From Rhodoferax sp. (GTDB lineage: Bacteria; Pseudomonadota; Gammaproteobacteria; Burkholderiales; Burkholderiaceae_C), in contig JANXVI010000450.1 in assembly GCA_025351745.1 (NCBI GenBank), positions 1 through 33,965 on the forward strand: a DNA stretch of 33,965 bases. Direction: 5' to 3'. A model generated the notes under the pieces. That model made no database searches. It had not been told where the DNA came from and saw only the letters and a program-made list of their open reading frames with translations. Positions 25,104-33,965 of this stretch are shown here, piece by piece. A program made the position numbers and the translations under genes. How positions within the stretch are numbered: the first letter of the stretch is position 1; each line of letters starts with the position of its first letter.

Positions 25104-26666
25104 ATGATGTCATTGAAAATATTTGCTGTTGTACCGTTTATTGGCCTACTCGTCGCGTGCGGCGGTGGCGGCGGTGGCGGTGGGGCGACATCGTCCGTTG
25201 CTGAAGCCCCCGTTCCTGTAATACCCGTTCCTGTTGACCCAGGCACCTTGGTGTTAGCCTCTTCTACATCACTGGCGCAGCAATGCGTTGCTCCGCGCGC
25301 GGGGACGACCGACACCAAGGGTTCCATTGATACGGAGAAGTCTTGGGTGCGATCCTTTATGGACGAGACCTACCTTTGGTACAAAGACATACCCGTCGTC
25401 AATGCAGCCAATTTCACGTTGGCAAGCAATGGCAATAGCGTCTTGCGAACGTTGGACGCATACTTTCAGGCTCTGAAGACCAAGAAAACGACAGCTTCTG
25501 GCAAGTTGGTCGATCAGTTCAGCTTTACGGTGCCGACGGCAGATCTGGTCAATCTGCAAGCGGGCATTTCGTCCGGCTATGGATTTCGTCGTTCTACCAT
25601 CAGCAGCACGGTGCCCCGCATCTTGCGGGTTCTGTATGTTGAACAGGGATCTCCCGCCCAATTGGGTGGCGTGATGCGTGGAGACACCATCACGTCGGTT
25701 GATGGTGTAGACATCAACGACACGACGAGCGCGGGCATTGACACACTCAATTCGGGCCTGTCGCCCACCGTGGCAAGTAAAACAACCAGTTTTGGATTGC
25801 TGGCCGCGAACGCAACGGTGCCACGGATCGTCACGATCACGTCTTCTCAAAATATCACCGTCACACCGGTGGCACAGTCCACTGTGATCGCGGACGGCGG
25901 CAACACCGTCGGCTATTTGGTCCTCAACTCGTTCAGCATTGTCAGTGCAGAAAAGCAGCTGGTCGATGCAGTCATACTGTTCAAGAACGCCGGTGTGAAT
26001 GAGCTGGTGGTCGACCTGCGTTACAACGGCGGCGGCTATTTGGACCTCTCCAATGAACTGGCCTGGATGATTGGCGACACTACTTTGGCTGGGAAGACGT
26101 TTGAGAAGTTGACCTGCAATGACAAGAACAACCAGTCTTTCTGCAATAAGACCGATACGTTTCACCAGACGACACAGGGGTTCTCGTTGGCTCCTGGCCA
26201 ATCTCTGCCCCAGTTGCGCCTGAAACGGGTGTTTGTTTTGACGTCGGGCAGCACGTGCTCTGCGAGTGAATCCGTCATCAACAGCCTGTCGCCATTCGTG
26301 CAAGTCGTGCGTATCGGTAGTACAACGTGCGGCAAGCCTTACGGTTTTTCCTACAAAGACAATTGCGGAACCTCTTATGCGGCGATGCAATTCAAGGGAG
26401 TCAACGCGCTGGGCTATGGCGACTATGCCGATGGTTTCGCACCCAGTTGCCCTGTTGCAGACGATCTCACCCACCAACGCGGTGATCCTGCTGAATTGAT
26501 GCTCGGTGGTGCTCTGACCTTTATGCGGACAGGCGCCTGCCCTGTTCCAAAATCGGGCTCCGACAAGAGCATCGCCCAGGGAATGTCGCAAGACGGTAGC
26601 TACACCCTTGACCGCAGTCCGTTAGAGGCAGTTCGCCTGCTGCGTAACTCCAAGGTGCAGCCATGA
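25104..26666 (+). CDS. S41-family (C-terminal-processing type) serine protease, lipoprotein
   Basis: A signal peptide ends in lipobox LVAC followed by a run of eight glycines as tether, so the protein is probably lipid-anchored. A PDZ-like domain (ILRVLYVEQGSPAQLGGVMRGDTITSVDGVDIND) precedes the S41 catalytic core. The dyad is visible: Ser386 in TCSASE and Lys411 in CGKPYGF, with exactly the 25-residue spacing of E. coli Tsp (Ser430/Lys455). VDLRYNGGGYLDL is also a family hallmark. It would cleave proteins at C-terminal tails in the periplasm or at the surface. The start is uncertain: adjacent ATGs at 25104 and 25107 give the shortest signal peptide, and an ATG at 25068 adds 12 residues. No good ribosome binding site is seen. 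Confidence 0.92.
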   Translation: MMSLKIFAVVPFIGLLVACGGGGGGGGATSSVAEAPVPVIPVPVDPGTLVLASSTSLAQQCVAPRAGTTDTKGSIDTEKSWVRSFMDETYLWYKDIPVVNAANFTLASNGNSVLRTLDAYFQALKTKKTTASGKLVDQFSFTVPTADLVNLQAGISSGYGFRRSTISSTVPRILRVLYVEQGSPAQLGGVMRGDTITSVDGVDINDTTSAGIDTLNSGLSPTVASKTTSFGLLAANATVPRIVTITSSQNITVTPVAQSTVIADGGNTVGYLVLNSFSIVSAEKQLVDAVILFKNAGVNELVVDLRYNGGGYLDLSNELAWMIGDTTLAGKTFEKLTCNDKNNQSFCNKTDTFHQTTQGFSLAPGQSLPQLRLKRVFVLTSGSTCSASESVINSLSPFVQVVRIGSTTCGKPYGFSYKDNCGTSYAAMQFKGVNALGYGDYADGFAPSCPVADDLTHQRGDPAELMLGGALTFMRTGACPVPKSGSDKSIAQGMSQDGSYTLDRSPLEAVRLLRNSKVQP

Positions 26667-27064
26667 TGTTTGCATGGCATCGCGCGCCAGTGTGCGCAGC
26701 TGCAGCCAGCGTGCTGTTACTGGCCGCTTGCCAAAGCTATCCGTCAGTACCGGTGCCAGCCCGCATGGTGGCCGATAAGACCCAAGCGCAGTGCATAGAC
26801 CAACTGCAAAACGCCATTCAGCGCCCAGGCGGCAGCCGTACTGTTCTCACCCGGGCAGCGTTTGCCACGGAAGACCGGCTGACCATTGTTCCGTCGCCAT
26901 CCGTCCTGGACGCTGCGGGCCAACCCGCTAACGGACGCATGCTGGGCGTGCCCGACAGTTTTAGGTTAACGCTCAACAACGGTGTGTGCACTGTGGTGCG
27001 CGAGGCCGACGCACTGGCCACTGCACTGCCAGCCTGTACCTGCATTGCGGTTCAAAAGCCGTAG
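26663..27064 (+). CDS. Small putative lipoprotein of unknown function
   Basis: The 133-residue product has a signal peptide with lipobox LLAAC near residue 23. The mature domain of about 110 residues has three more cysteines (one near CIDQL, one in NGVCTVV, and a CTC pair at the end). No family is recognised. Its ATG overlaps the stop of the S41 protease gene (ATGA), so the two are translationally coupled. It may be an inhibitor, adaptor or substrate of the protease; that is inference from coupling alone. The stop codon lies in a small AAGCCGTAG tandem duplication. Confidence 0.8.
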   Translation: MMFAWHRAPVCAAAASVLLLAACQSYPSVPVPARMVADKTQAQCIDQLQNAIQRPGGSRTVLTRAAFATEDRLTIVPSPSVLDAAGQPANGRMLGVPDSFRLTLNNGVCTVVREADALATALPACTCIAVQKP

Positions 27065-27136
27065 AAGCCGTAGAAGCCGCTAACGGTTAACGGCGGCACG
27101 GCGGTGTGGGTATTGACCCACTCATCCCTCGCCGGG

Positions 27137-27829
27137 TCACGGTGCGCGCAATGGCTGCAACAGTACCACCAAAGCGCCGGCACCACCGTGTGCAGGTGGT
27201 GCTTGTACAAAAGCCACAATTTCGGCCCGCTGGACCAGCCAGCGGTGCACTTTATCTTTCAGCACCGGCGCCTTGCCGGGCGAACCCAAGCCCTTGCCGG
27301 TGACCACGCGCACGCAGCGTATGCCGTGTTTGTGCGCCTCGCGGATGAAGGCCCCCAGCGCTTCGCGCGCGTCTTCGGTGCGCAGGCCATGCAGGTCGAT
27401 CTGGCGCTGGATGCTCCATTTGCCGCGGCGCAGCTTGTAGGTCACGTCTGGCCCCACACCGGGGCGTCTGAAGCTCAGTCGCTCATCGGTCTCCAGCAGC
27501 GTGGTGATGTCCACTTCATCGCTGATGGACTCGGTATAGGCCGCCGCTTCGTCCAGCAGGTGCTGCACAGGGGTGGGGGGCGGCGGCGCAGGTTTGAGGT
27601 TGACAGTCTTGGGCTCGGGCAGGCGCTGCACCTTGCCCACCGCCGCCTGGAACAGGCTTCGGTGTTCGCGGGCACGCTTGGCCTCCAGTGCCTTTTGCGC
27701 GGCAGCTTTGGCTTCGCGTTCGGCTTGAGCAGCGATTTCTTTCTTGACCTGCTCTAATTCAGCTAGTGAACCCACTTTGAAGGGTTTGGCGGCCTTGGCG
27801 GCAGCTGCTGGCGGCTTGCTGGCGGTCAC
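27137..27829 (-). CDS. Smr-domain (MutS2 C-terminal type) protein
   Basis: The 230-residue protein has an Ala/Lys/Glu-rich helical N-terminus (about residues 1-70, probably coiled coil), a proline-rich linker (KPAPPPPTP) and a C-terminal Smr domain. The domain has the family motifs [16 protein letters not shown] and [11 protein letters not shown]. Stand-alone Smr proteins are nucleases or nucleic-acid-binding proteins; ribosome-rescue and DNA-nicking roles are known for relatives. The GTG start at 27829 overlaps the radC stop codon (GTGA), so expression is coupled to radC. Confidence 0.92.
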   Translation of the reverse strand: MTASKPPAAAAKAAKPFKVGSLAELEQVKKEIAAQAEREAKAAAQKALEAKRAREHRSLFQAAVGKVQRLPEPKTVNLKPAPPPPTPVQHLLDEAAAYTESISDEVDITTLLETDERLSFRRPGVGPDVTYKLRRGKWSIQRQIDLHGLRTEDAREALGAFIREAHKHGIRCVRVVTGKGLGSPGKAPVLKDKVHRWLVQRAEIVAFVQAPPAHGGAGALVVLLQPLRAP

Positions 27830-28536
27830 AGCAGGCCCTTTTCCGCCATCGACAAGGCCTGGCCCGGCCCCACGATGATGTGGTCGAGCACGCGCACATC
27901 GAGCAAAGCCAATGCGGCTTTCAGCGTCTGCGTCAAGGCTTCATCGGCACGCGAGGGCTGCACGGTGCCACTGGGGTGGTTGTGCGCCAGCACAACGGCG
28001 CTGGCCTGGTGGTGCAAGGCACGGACTGCCACCTCACGCGGGTAAACTGATGTTTGCGTTAGCGTGCCCCTAAACATCTCCTCCATGGCCAAAAGCCGGT
28101 TCTGCGCATCCAGAAAGACCACGGCAAACACCTCGTAGTTGCGGGCCGCCAGGTGCAGTTTCAGGTAGTGTTTGATGGTGTCGGGGTCCGCAAACACCGT
28201 GCGTTCCTTGAGCTGCTGGGCCATGGCCCGGCGGGCCAGCTCCAGCACGGCGACCAGCTCGGCACGCTTGGCAGGACCCAGACCCTTGACCCGCTTCAAA
28301 TCGTCTGCCGTGGCATGCAGTAGTCCTGAAATACCGTCGAAGCCCTCGTCGCCATTGCGTGTGCCGCTATCATTTTTGAGGTGCAGCAGCTCATCCGCCA
28401 TCTGCAGCACGCCCTTGCCCTTGATACCGGTGCGCAGCAGCAATGCCAGCAACTCGGCATCGCTTAAGGCGCCGGGGCCGCGCGCCAGCAGCTTTTCACG
28501 CGGTCGGGCGTCGGGGGGCAGGTCTTTGAGGGGCAT
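27826..28536 (-). CDS. radC: RadC-family JAB/JAMM domain protein
   Basis: From the ATG at 28536 the protein has 236 residues. The N-terminal half has a helix-hairpin-helix segment ([24 protein letters not shown]) after the family opening [35 protein letters not shown]. The C-terminal half is a JAMM metalloprotease-like domain with the zinc motif HNHPSG followed by SRAD. Despite the name, no DNA-repair role is established for RadC; its activity is unknown. The gene is translationally coupled to the Smr gene and lies 33 nt after the royal-jelly-like gene. Confidence 0.94.
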   Translation of the reverse strand: MPLKDLPPDARPREKLLARGPGALSDAELLALLLRTGIKGKGVLQMADELLHLKNDSGTRNGDEGFDGISGLLHATADDLKRVKGLGPAKRAELVAVLELARRAMAQQLKERTVFADPDTIKHYLKLHLAARNYEVFAVVFLDAQNRLLAMEEMFRGTLTQTSVYPREVAVRALHHQASAVVLAHNHPSGTVQPSRADEALTQTLKAALALLDVRVLDHIIVGPGQALSMAEKGLL

Positions 28537-28569
28537 GGAATCACCAAGTGTAGTGACATCCACAGCACT

Positions 28570-29703
28570 TCACTGGCCTGGGGCTCCTGCGATGCCGGGC
28601 TTGAAGCGGTAGATGTAATACGGCGCCTTGCTTTGCATGTGGGCCTTGCTTTGCAACATCTGGTCGGGAATGGCGCTGTCCGCAATGTACAGGTAGCCAT
28701 CTGGTCCAAAACTCAAGGCGTCGGCCCATCGAATGCGCGCGTCGTCGCGTATCAGGGTCGTCAGTTTTCCGTCGGGTGCCATGCGGGCCACGCCACCGTG
28801 TTCTACATCGGTGATGAGGATGTTGCCCTGGTCGTCCGTTGCCAGTCCGTCGTTAAGCGGTTTGCGTCCAATCGCTTTGATCGCCTGGGCTGCAGTGGCG
28901 GCTTTTTCTGGGGTGTCAATGGCGTCCACGGGGATGGAATACAGCGTGTTGTGGGTCATGGCGGCGTAGAACAGTTGTTTGCCGTCCCTGGAAAGGGCAA
29001 TACCGTCCACCCCAGGTTTGAGCGCCAGGATGCCGCCCAAGAACACCATGTCCTTGGTCGGGTTGCGCACAATCCAGTCCTGCGGACGCACGCTGGGGTC
29101 GCCGGTCAACGCGCGCCAGGACTGTTGGGTTTGCGTGTTCACCACCACCAGACCCGGTTGCTTGCGCCAGAAGCTGACGTCTGCGATGTAGACCCTTTCC
29201 CCCTTGGCATCGACATTCAGGTCCTGCAGAAAGGAGCCCAGTGGTGCTACGTCCTTGGGGAACACGTAGTCGAACGTGGTCTTGCCGGTGCGGATGTCAA
29301 AGGCCATCAGGCGGGTTTTGCCAGAACCGTGCTGGCCGTGGTCCAGCGTCCACAGGCGGCCTTGGGCATCAATCTTCACACCCATCACCGCGTCAAACAA
29401 TTCGCTCTGTGCGGCGTCACTGGGGAAGGCGCGAAATTTGCCCTTGTCAAACTCCAGCAGCTTGGTGCCCGTGGGGCGGGACTCCGGGTGTACCGTGAAG
29501 AACACCCGGCCATCCGGCGCAACCGCGACGTTGCCGATGTTTTCCGGATACGCCAACACGACTTCCAGTTGGGATTTGTCAATGAGCGGTGCGGTAGACA
29601 AATCTTGGTAGGGCTTGCCGCCGCCATAACGGCTGTAGAGCGTGGCAAAAAATGCAATGGCAAGAATCAGCAGCGCAATGGCGCTATTGCGGAGGGTCGT
29701 CAT
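28570..29703 (-). CDS. Major royal jelly protein/SMP-30-like beta-propeller protein, exported
   Basis: An N-terminal hydrophobic helix (SAIALLILAIAFFATLYSRYG) acts as a signal or anchor. The rest is a six-bladed propeller of the MRJP/yellow type: NVAVAPDGRVFFTVHPES, LWTLDHGQHG, VYIADVSFWRKQPGLVVVNT, GIALSRDGKQLFYAAMTHNTLYSIP and ILITDVEHGGVARM. Related bacterial proteins are lactonase-like hydrolases or ligand binders. No substrate can be given. The ATG at 29703 has an AGGAC ribosome binding site 6 nt upstream. The gene follows the SDR by 43 nt, so both are probably co-transcribed. Confidence 0.87.
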   Translation of the reverse strand: MTTLRNSAIALLILAIAFFATLYSRYGGGKPYQDLSTAPLIDKSQLEVVLAYPENIGNVAVAPDGRVFFTVHPESRPTGTKLLEFDKGKFRAFPSDAAQSELFDAVMGVKIDAQGRLWTLDHGQHGSGKTRLMAFDIRTGKTTFDYVFPKDVAPLGSFLQDLNVDAKGERVYIADVSFWRKQPGLVVVNTQTQQSWRALTGDPSVRPQDWIVRNPTKDMVFLGGILALKPGVDGIALSRDGKQLFYAAMTHNTLYSIPVDAIDTPEKAATAAQAIKAIGRKPLNDGLATDDQGNILITDVEHGGVARMAPDGKLTTLIRDDARIRWADALSFGPDGYLYIADSAIPDQMLQSKAHMQSKAPYYIYRFKPGIAGAPGQ

Positions 29704-29746
29704 GGTTTGTCCTGTGGTGTTGGGGTGGTGGCGCAATAGGACCGAT

Positions 29747-30541
29747 TTATGCGGCTGTGGGCTTCGACATCTGCTTGACCATTGCAGTCACCATGTTGCG
29801 GGGTGTAAACCGCACGCTTTGTGCCATGACCCAGTTCATGAAACCCGGAACGAACACGCGTTGGCCGTTTTGCATGGCCCGGTAGCCTGCGGCTGCGACG
29901 TCTTCAGACGATGGTAGTTTTTTGCCCTTGACCAAGGCGGAAGCGTGCATATCGGCTTTGTCCTGAAAGCCGGACGCCGTCGGGCCAGGGCACAAGGCAG
30001 TCACCGTCACACCGGTGCCCTCAAGCTCCGCAGCAATCGCCTCGGAAAAACTCAGCACAAAAGCCTTGGTGGCGTAGTAGACCGCCATGTATGGACCCGG
30101 CTGAAAGGCGGCGGTAGAGGCTGTGTTGAGAATCTTGCCCCGCGTGGCGATCAGGTCGGGCATGAACAGCTTGGTCAGCACCACCACCGTGTTCATGTTC
30201 AGTTGCATCATGGCCAGTTCGGTGGGCAGGGCAGAGTCCTTGAATTCACCAAAGCTGCCGTATCCGGCGTTGTTGGCCAACGCGCTGATGGTGATGTTGC
30301 GCGCCTTGATGTCGGCATGGAGTTTGGTTGCACCGTCTTTGGTCTCCAGGTCTGCGCCGATGACCGTGGCGCTGATCTTATAGCGCCTTTGCAGATCGTC
30401 GGCCAATGTCTGCATTTTTGCGATGCCGCGTGCGGCCAGCACCAAGTTGTAGCCATCCTTTGCAAAGTTTTCGGCCAGTGCTTTGCCGATGCCGGATGAG
30501 GCCCCGGTGATGAGGGCGGTTTTGGTGGTCGTGTGGGTCAT
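29747..30541 (-). CDS. Short-chain dehydrogenase/reductase (SDR)
   Basis: The 264-residue enzyme is a classical SDR: cofactor motif TGASSGIG (residues 13-20), NNAG, catalytic Ser-Tyr-Lys with YYATKAF, and CPGPTASGF after the sixth strand. The arginine in AARG after beta-2 suggests NADP(H). It oxidises or reduces an unknown alcohol or ketone. The C-terminal extension with MNWVMAQSVRFTPRNMVTAMVKQM is common in SDRs near lipid-metabolism genes. It lies 88 nt downstream of the ArsR-type gene, which may control it. Confidence 0.93.
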   Translation of the reverse strand: MTHTTTKTALITGASSGIGKALAENFAKDGYNLVLAARGIAKMQTLADDLQRRYKISATVIGADLETKDGATKLHADIKARNITISALANNAGYGSFGEFKDSALPTELAMMQLNMNTVVVLTKLFMPDLIATRGKILNTASTAAFQPGPYMAVYYATKAFVLSFSEAIAAELEGTGVTVTALCPGPTASGFQDKADMHASALVKGKKLPSSEDVAAAGYRAMQNGQRVFVPGFMNWVMAQSVRFTPRNMVTAMVKQMSKPTAA

Positions 30542-30629
30542 ATCGATTCTCTTACTGGTTTAATCCTATGGACGGATTGGTTTCAAAAAATGGCACCGAA
30601 GTGCCTTCTGGGTTTAAGCCCGGTGCGTC

Positions 30630-30950
30630 CTATGTGCAGGACACCTCGGCTTGCTCTACCAGCTTGCGCAGGTCGGCCAAGGCCGTATCCAGCGTCAGGC
30701 TGTAAAAGTTCTCGCGCGACACACGCTCCAGCGTGATCAGATCTGCCTGCAGCAACACCTTGAGGTGGTGCGAAATGGCGGGGCGGGACAGCGGCATACG
30801 CTCGGCAATCTGGTTCACGTTCAAGCGTTCGTCCTGCGCCAACAACATCACGATGTCCTGCCGGTACTTGTCGCCCAACGCATTGAAGACCGGCGCACAG
30901 GACCTGAAGCTCAGCAGCACGTCTTCCAGCGTGATCTCGGTGTTTGCCAT
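30630..30950 (-). CDS. ArsR-family winged-helix repressor
   Basis: The 106-residue protein has the ArsR fold: FNALGDKYRQDIVMLLAQDERLNVNQIAERMPLSRPAISHHLKVLLQADLITLERVSRENFYSL. The recognition helix is SRPAISHHLKVL. The CxC-type metal-binding motif of ArsR/SmtB alpha-3 is absent: the only early cysteine is in RSCAPVF, with one more at the C-terminus (VSCT). It is probably a non-metal or redox-sensing member. It heads a minus-strand run of five genes and most likely represses itself and the SDR. Confidence 0.92.
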   Translation of the reverse strand: MANTEITLEDVLLSFRSCAPVFNALGDKYRQDIVMLLAQDERLNVNQIAERMPLSRPAISHHLKVLLQADLITLERVSRENFYSLTLDTALADLRKLVEQAEVSCT

Positions 30951-30962
30951 GTGTCCGATCTT

Positions 30963-30984
30963 TAGACTATCCGTTTAATAATTT
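30963..30984. promoter_or_regulatory. Imperfect inverted repeat upstream of the ArsR-type gene
   Basis: TTAGAC and GTTTAA arms (5 of 6 positions symmetric) flank ACTATCC-type spacer bases about 15 nt upstream of the arsR-type start codon, in the most AT-rich part of the gap 30951-31095. Position and symmetry fit an autoregulatory operator, but the match is short. Confidence 0.3.
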
Positions 30985-31095
30985 CGACGCATTGTACGAC
31001 ATTGCTAAAGCTCATTAGAGCGATGCACAAATGCTGGCTTGGGCCGATGGGTATGGCCGGCTTTCTACAATAGGGCCTTGTAAACTGGAACTTTT

Positions 31096-31551
31096 ATGAC
31101 TCACACGCCTGTTTGCGTTGAACCTGGCTCCTTCCTGACCCTGCATTACCGCCTGAGCGGACCCGCCGGGGATGTGATCAACACCTTTGGCGGATCGCCC
31201 GCCACGCTGACGCTGGGCACCGGTGAGCTGTCTCCGGCCGTCGAGGCCTGCCTGATCGGCATGGAGGAGGGCTCACGCCGCACGTTTGACCTGCCCGCCG
31301 GGGCCGCGTTTGGCGAGCGCAACCCGGACATGCAGCAGTGGCTGTCCAGCAAGGAACTCAAGTCCCTGGGCGACCCCAACGAGCAATATGCACCGGGTGA
31401 TGTGGTGCAGTTCCCCACGCCAGACGGCCAGGGCCAGTTTGCTGGCGTGGTGTTGCAGGTGGCGGAAGGCAAGGGTGTGCAGTTCGACTTCAACCACCCG
31501 CTAGCGGGGCAGCCGGTGACCTTTGAAGTGCAATTGATTGGAATCCTATGA
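31096..31551 (+). CDS. FKBP-type peptidyl-prolyl cis-trans isomerase, SlpA-like
   Basis: The 151-residue cytoplasmic protein starts with the FKBP opening [20 protein letters not shown]. It continues [40 protein letters not shown], then an inserted flap of the SlyD/SlpA type, and ends [17 protein letters not shown]. The histidine-rich metal tail of SlyD is absent, so it is SlpA-like. It should act as a prolyl isomerase and folding helper. The stop codon overlaps the ispH start (ATGA), the same gene pairing seen in many betaproteobacteria and in the E. coli fkpB-ispH region. Confidence 0.93.
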   Translation: MTHTPVCVEPGSFLTLHYRLSGPAGDVINTFGGSPATLTLGTGELSPAVEACLIGMEEGSRRTFDLPAGAAFGERNPDMQQWLSSKELKSLGDPNEQYAPGDVVQFPTPDGQGQFAGVVLQVAEGKGVQFDFNHPLAGQPVTFEVQLIGIL

Positions 31552-32573
31552 AGAGCATGACCCCCACGCTTGTCGCGCCGCGGACTGAGCTGCCCCCCGA
31601 GGGGGCTGTTGCGACTAAGGGCGGCCTGTCTGCGCAACCTTCTGAAATTTTGCTGGCTGAACCGCGCGGCTTTTGCGCTGGTGTCGACCGCGCCATCGAG
31701 ATCGTGGAGCGGGCCCTGCAAAAGTTCGGCCGACCCATCTACGTGCGCCACGAGATCGTGCACAACACGTTTGTAGTCAACGACCTCAAGGAAAAGGGCG
31801 CGATCTTCATCGAAGAGTTGGATGACGTGCCGGCCGGGGCCACATTGGTTTTCTCCGCACACGGTGTGTCCAGGGCGATCCAGATGGAGGCGCAGGCCCG
31901 CGGTTTCCAGATTTTTGATGCGACCTGCCCGCTGGTCAGCAAGGTGCACGTGGAAGTGGCGAAGCTGCACAAAGAGGGCTTCGAGTTCATCATGATCGGA
32001 CACAAGGGCCACCCCGAGGTGGAGGGCACCGTCGGTCAGCTCGACGACGGCAGCATCCACCTCGTGGAAGACGTAACCGACGTCGCGCGCATACAGCCAC
32101 GGCAAACGGCGAAGCTCGCCGTCGTCACGCAAACCACGCTCAGCGTCGACGATGCGGCCGAGATCGCGGCGGCAGTGAAGGCGCGCTTCCCCCATGTGCA
32201 GTCGCCCAAGCAGCAGGACATTTGCTACGCCACGCAAAACCGGCAGGACGCGATCAAGATCATGTCGCCACAGGTGGACATCATGATCGTGGTCGGCAGC
32301 CCCACGAGCTCCAACAGCAACCGCCTGGCTGAACTGGCGCGCAAGCTGGGTGTCGAAAGCTACATGGTGGATAGCGCAGCAGAGTTGCAGACCGACTGGT
32401 TTGAAGGCAAGAGTTGCGTGGGCCTGACCGCTGGTGCGTCCGCCCCAGAGATCCTGGTGTGCGAGGTCATCGACCGCATCCGCGCCTTGGGCGCCGTGTC
32501 GGTGCGCAAGATGGACGGCATTGAAGAGACGACCAAGTTCCCGCTGCCCAAGGGTTTGCGCATGGATGTCTGA
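31548..32573 (+). CDS. ispH: 4-hydroxy-3-methylbut-2-enyl diphosphate reductase
   Basis: The 341-residue enzyme makes IPP and DMAPP from HMBPP in the last step of the MEP isoprenoid pathway, using a cluster bound by three cysteines. These are Cys43 (GFCAGVDRA), one in DATCPLVSK and one in [14 protein letters not shown] and [11 protein letters not shown], which bind the diphosphate, are also intact. The first cysteine is at 43 and not near 12 as in E. coli, because the family opening ILLAEPRGF is preceded by about 31 extra residues. No ATG lies nearer that core, so the extension is probably translated. Its coding DNA holds a strong GC hairpin (31592-31606). The start overlaps the FKBP stop. 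Confidence 0.96.
   Translation: MKSMTPTLVAPRTELPPEGAVATKGGLSAQPSEILLAEPRGFCAGVDRAIEIVERALQKFGRPIYVRHEIVHNTFVVNDLKEKGAIFIEELDDVPAGATLVFSAHGVSRAIQMEAQARGFQIFDATCPLVSKVHVEVAKLHKEGFEFIMIGHKGHPEVEGTVGQLDDGSIHLVEDVTDVARIQPRQTAKLAVVTQTTLSVDDAAEIAAAVKARFPHVQSPKQQDICYATQNRQDAIKIMSPQVDIMIVVGSPTSSNSNRLAELARKLGVESYMVDSAAELQTDWFEGKSCVGLTAGASAPEILVCEVIDRIRALGAVSVRKMDGIEETTKFPLPKGLRMDV
31592..31606 (+). repeat. Perfect GC hairpin inside the 5' end of ispH
   Basis: GCCCCC and GGGGGC flank a 3- to 4-nt centre, giving a very stable stem 45 nt after the ispH start codon. It lies within the extra codons that precede the conserved IspH core. Similar C-run/G-run hairpins are familiar from intergenic repeats of Comamonadaceae (from memory), so this may be a repeat captured by the reading frame. 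Confidence 0.55.
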
Positions 32574-32586
32574 GCTTCCGGCAAGG

Positions 32587-32642
32587 TGCTATATTTTACA
32601 TAGCGTGTCACGCAATGTATTCGAGGGCTAGCGCTCGATTTA
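32587..32642 (+). repeat. Structured intergenic repeat, copy B
   Basis: It has the same order as copy A at 16869: TGCTATA, hairpin GCTAT/ATAGC with a 7-nt loop (32588-32604), ACGC, and CGAGGGCTAG (32622-32631), each at the same offset without gaps. The loop and linker bases differ while the stem is kept. The second hairpin here is GAG.GC/GC.CTC. It begins 13 nt after the ispH stop codon. Confidence 0.7.
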
Positions 32643-32643
32643 A

Positions 32644-33965
<1,322 letters not shown>

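Noticed and set aside
25269-26591. Long minus-strand open frame (440 codons) opposite the S41 protease gene
   Set aside because: The plus strand encodes an intact S41 protease with catalytic Ser and Lys at exact spacing. The antisense product is rich in Arg, His and Cys with no domain, a normal shadow in GC-rich DNA.
27060-27080. AAGCCGTAG tandem repeat at the end of the small lipoprotein gene
   Set aside because: Only about two short units; too small to support more than local slippage.
28633-29739. Plus-strand open frame (368 codons) opposite the royal-jelly-like gene
   Set aside because: The minus strand carries a coherent beta-propeller with signal sequence, and the plus-strand product has no recognisable feature.
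31146-32237. Minus-strand open frame (363 codons) opposite the FKBP and ispH genes
   Set aside because: It crosses two unrelated conserved genes and has no protein-like composition.

Overview
The window looks like chromosome from a betaproteobacterium of the Burkholderiales, most probably a Comamonadaceae member of the Rhodoferax type. This is an inference from GC-rich coding sequence with many long antisense shadow frames, the style of the proteins, the gene neighbourhoods and the intergenic repeats. No database search was possible. Genes are densely packed. A patatin gene is cut by the left edge and serS by the right edge. No rRNA, tRNA, CRISPR array or transposase was seen.

Layout. 1-2318: a patatin-like phospholipase (minus, partial) diverges from apbC/mrp, the Fe-S carrier ATPase. 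2336-5092: a decayed two-component locus on the minus strand. A hybrid sensor kinase carries at least two in-frame stops, four frameshifts and an apparent internal deletion, and next to it is the C-terminal remnant of an NMT1/THI5-like substrate-binding protein. 5223-8295: a conserved hypothetical gene, a VOC-domain protein with a C-terminal membrane anchor, an M23-type peptidase-like protein and a small NTF2-like lipoprotein.

8364-14254 is a compact denitrification island. A quinol-type nitric oxide reductase (norB) sits behind a perfect NsrR-like palindrome that overlaps its promoter. A SirB2-family membrane protein follows. Next comes a three-domain copper nitrite reductase (nirK with fused cytochrome c) behind a perfect FNR/Dnr box, then a NirV-like FGE-fold protein and a SCO-type copper chaperone. 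Together these would reduce nitrite to NO and N2O, with periplasmic copper and heme maturation. The two regulatory sites imply induction by low oxygen (FNR type) and by NO (NsrR relief).

14327-19633 holds a large FtsX-family permease, a membrane-bound diguanylate cyclase and a beta-hydroxyacid dehydrogenase-like oxidoreductase. 19699-24892 holds an AraC-type regulator divergent from a translationally coupled cassette: ABC ATPase, MacB/LolE-like permease, LolA-like periplasmic protein and an outer-membrane barrel. It is a plausible complete trans-envelope lipid or lipoprotein transport route of unknown substrate, and the best candidate here for an under-described system. 25104-27064 is an S41 protease lipoprotein coupled to a small lipoprotein. 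27137-30950 is a minus-strand run: arsR-type regulator, SDR, major-royal-jelly-like protein, radC and an Smr-domain protein. 31096-33965 is housekeeping: SlpA-type FKBP, ispH with an unusual N-terminal leader, and serS. Two copies of a structured intergenic repeat lie exactly 13 nt after the stop codons of the FtsX permease gene and of ispH.
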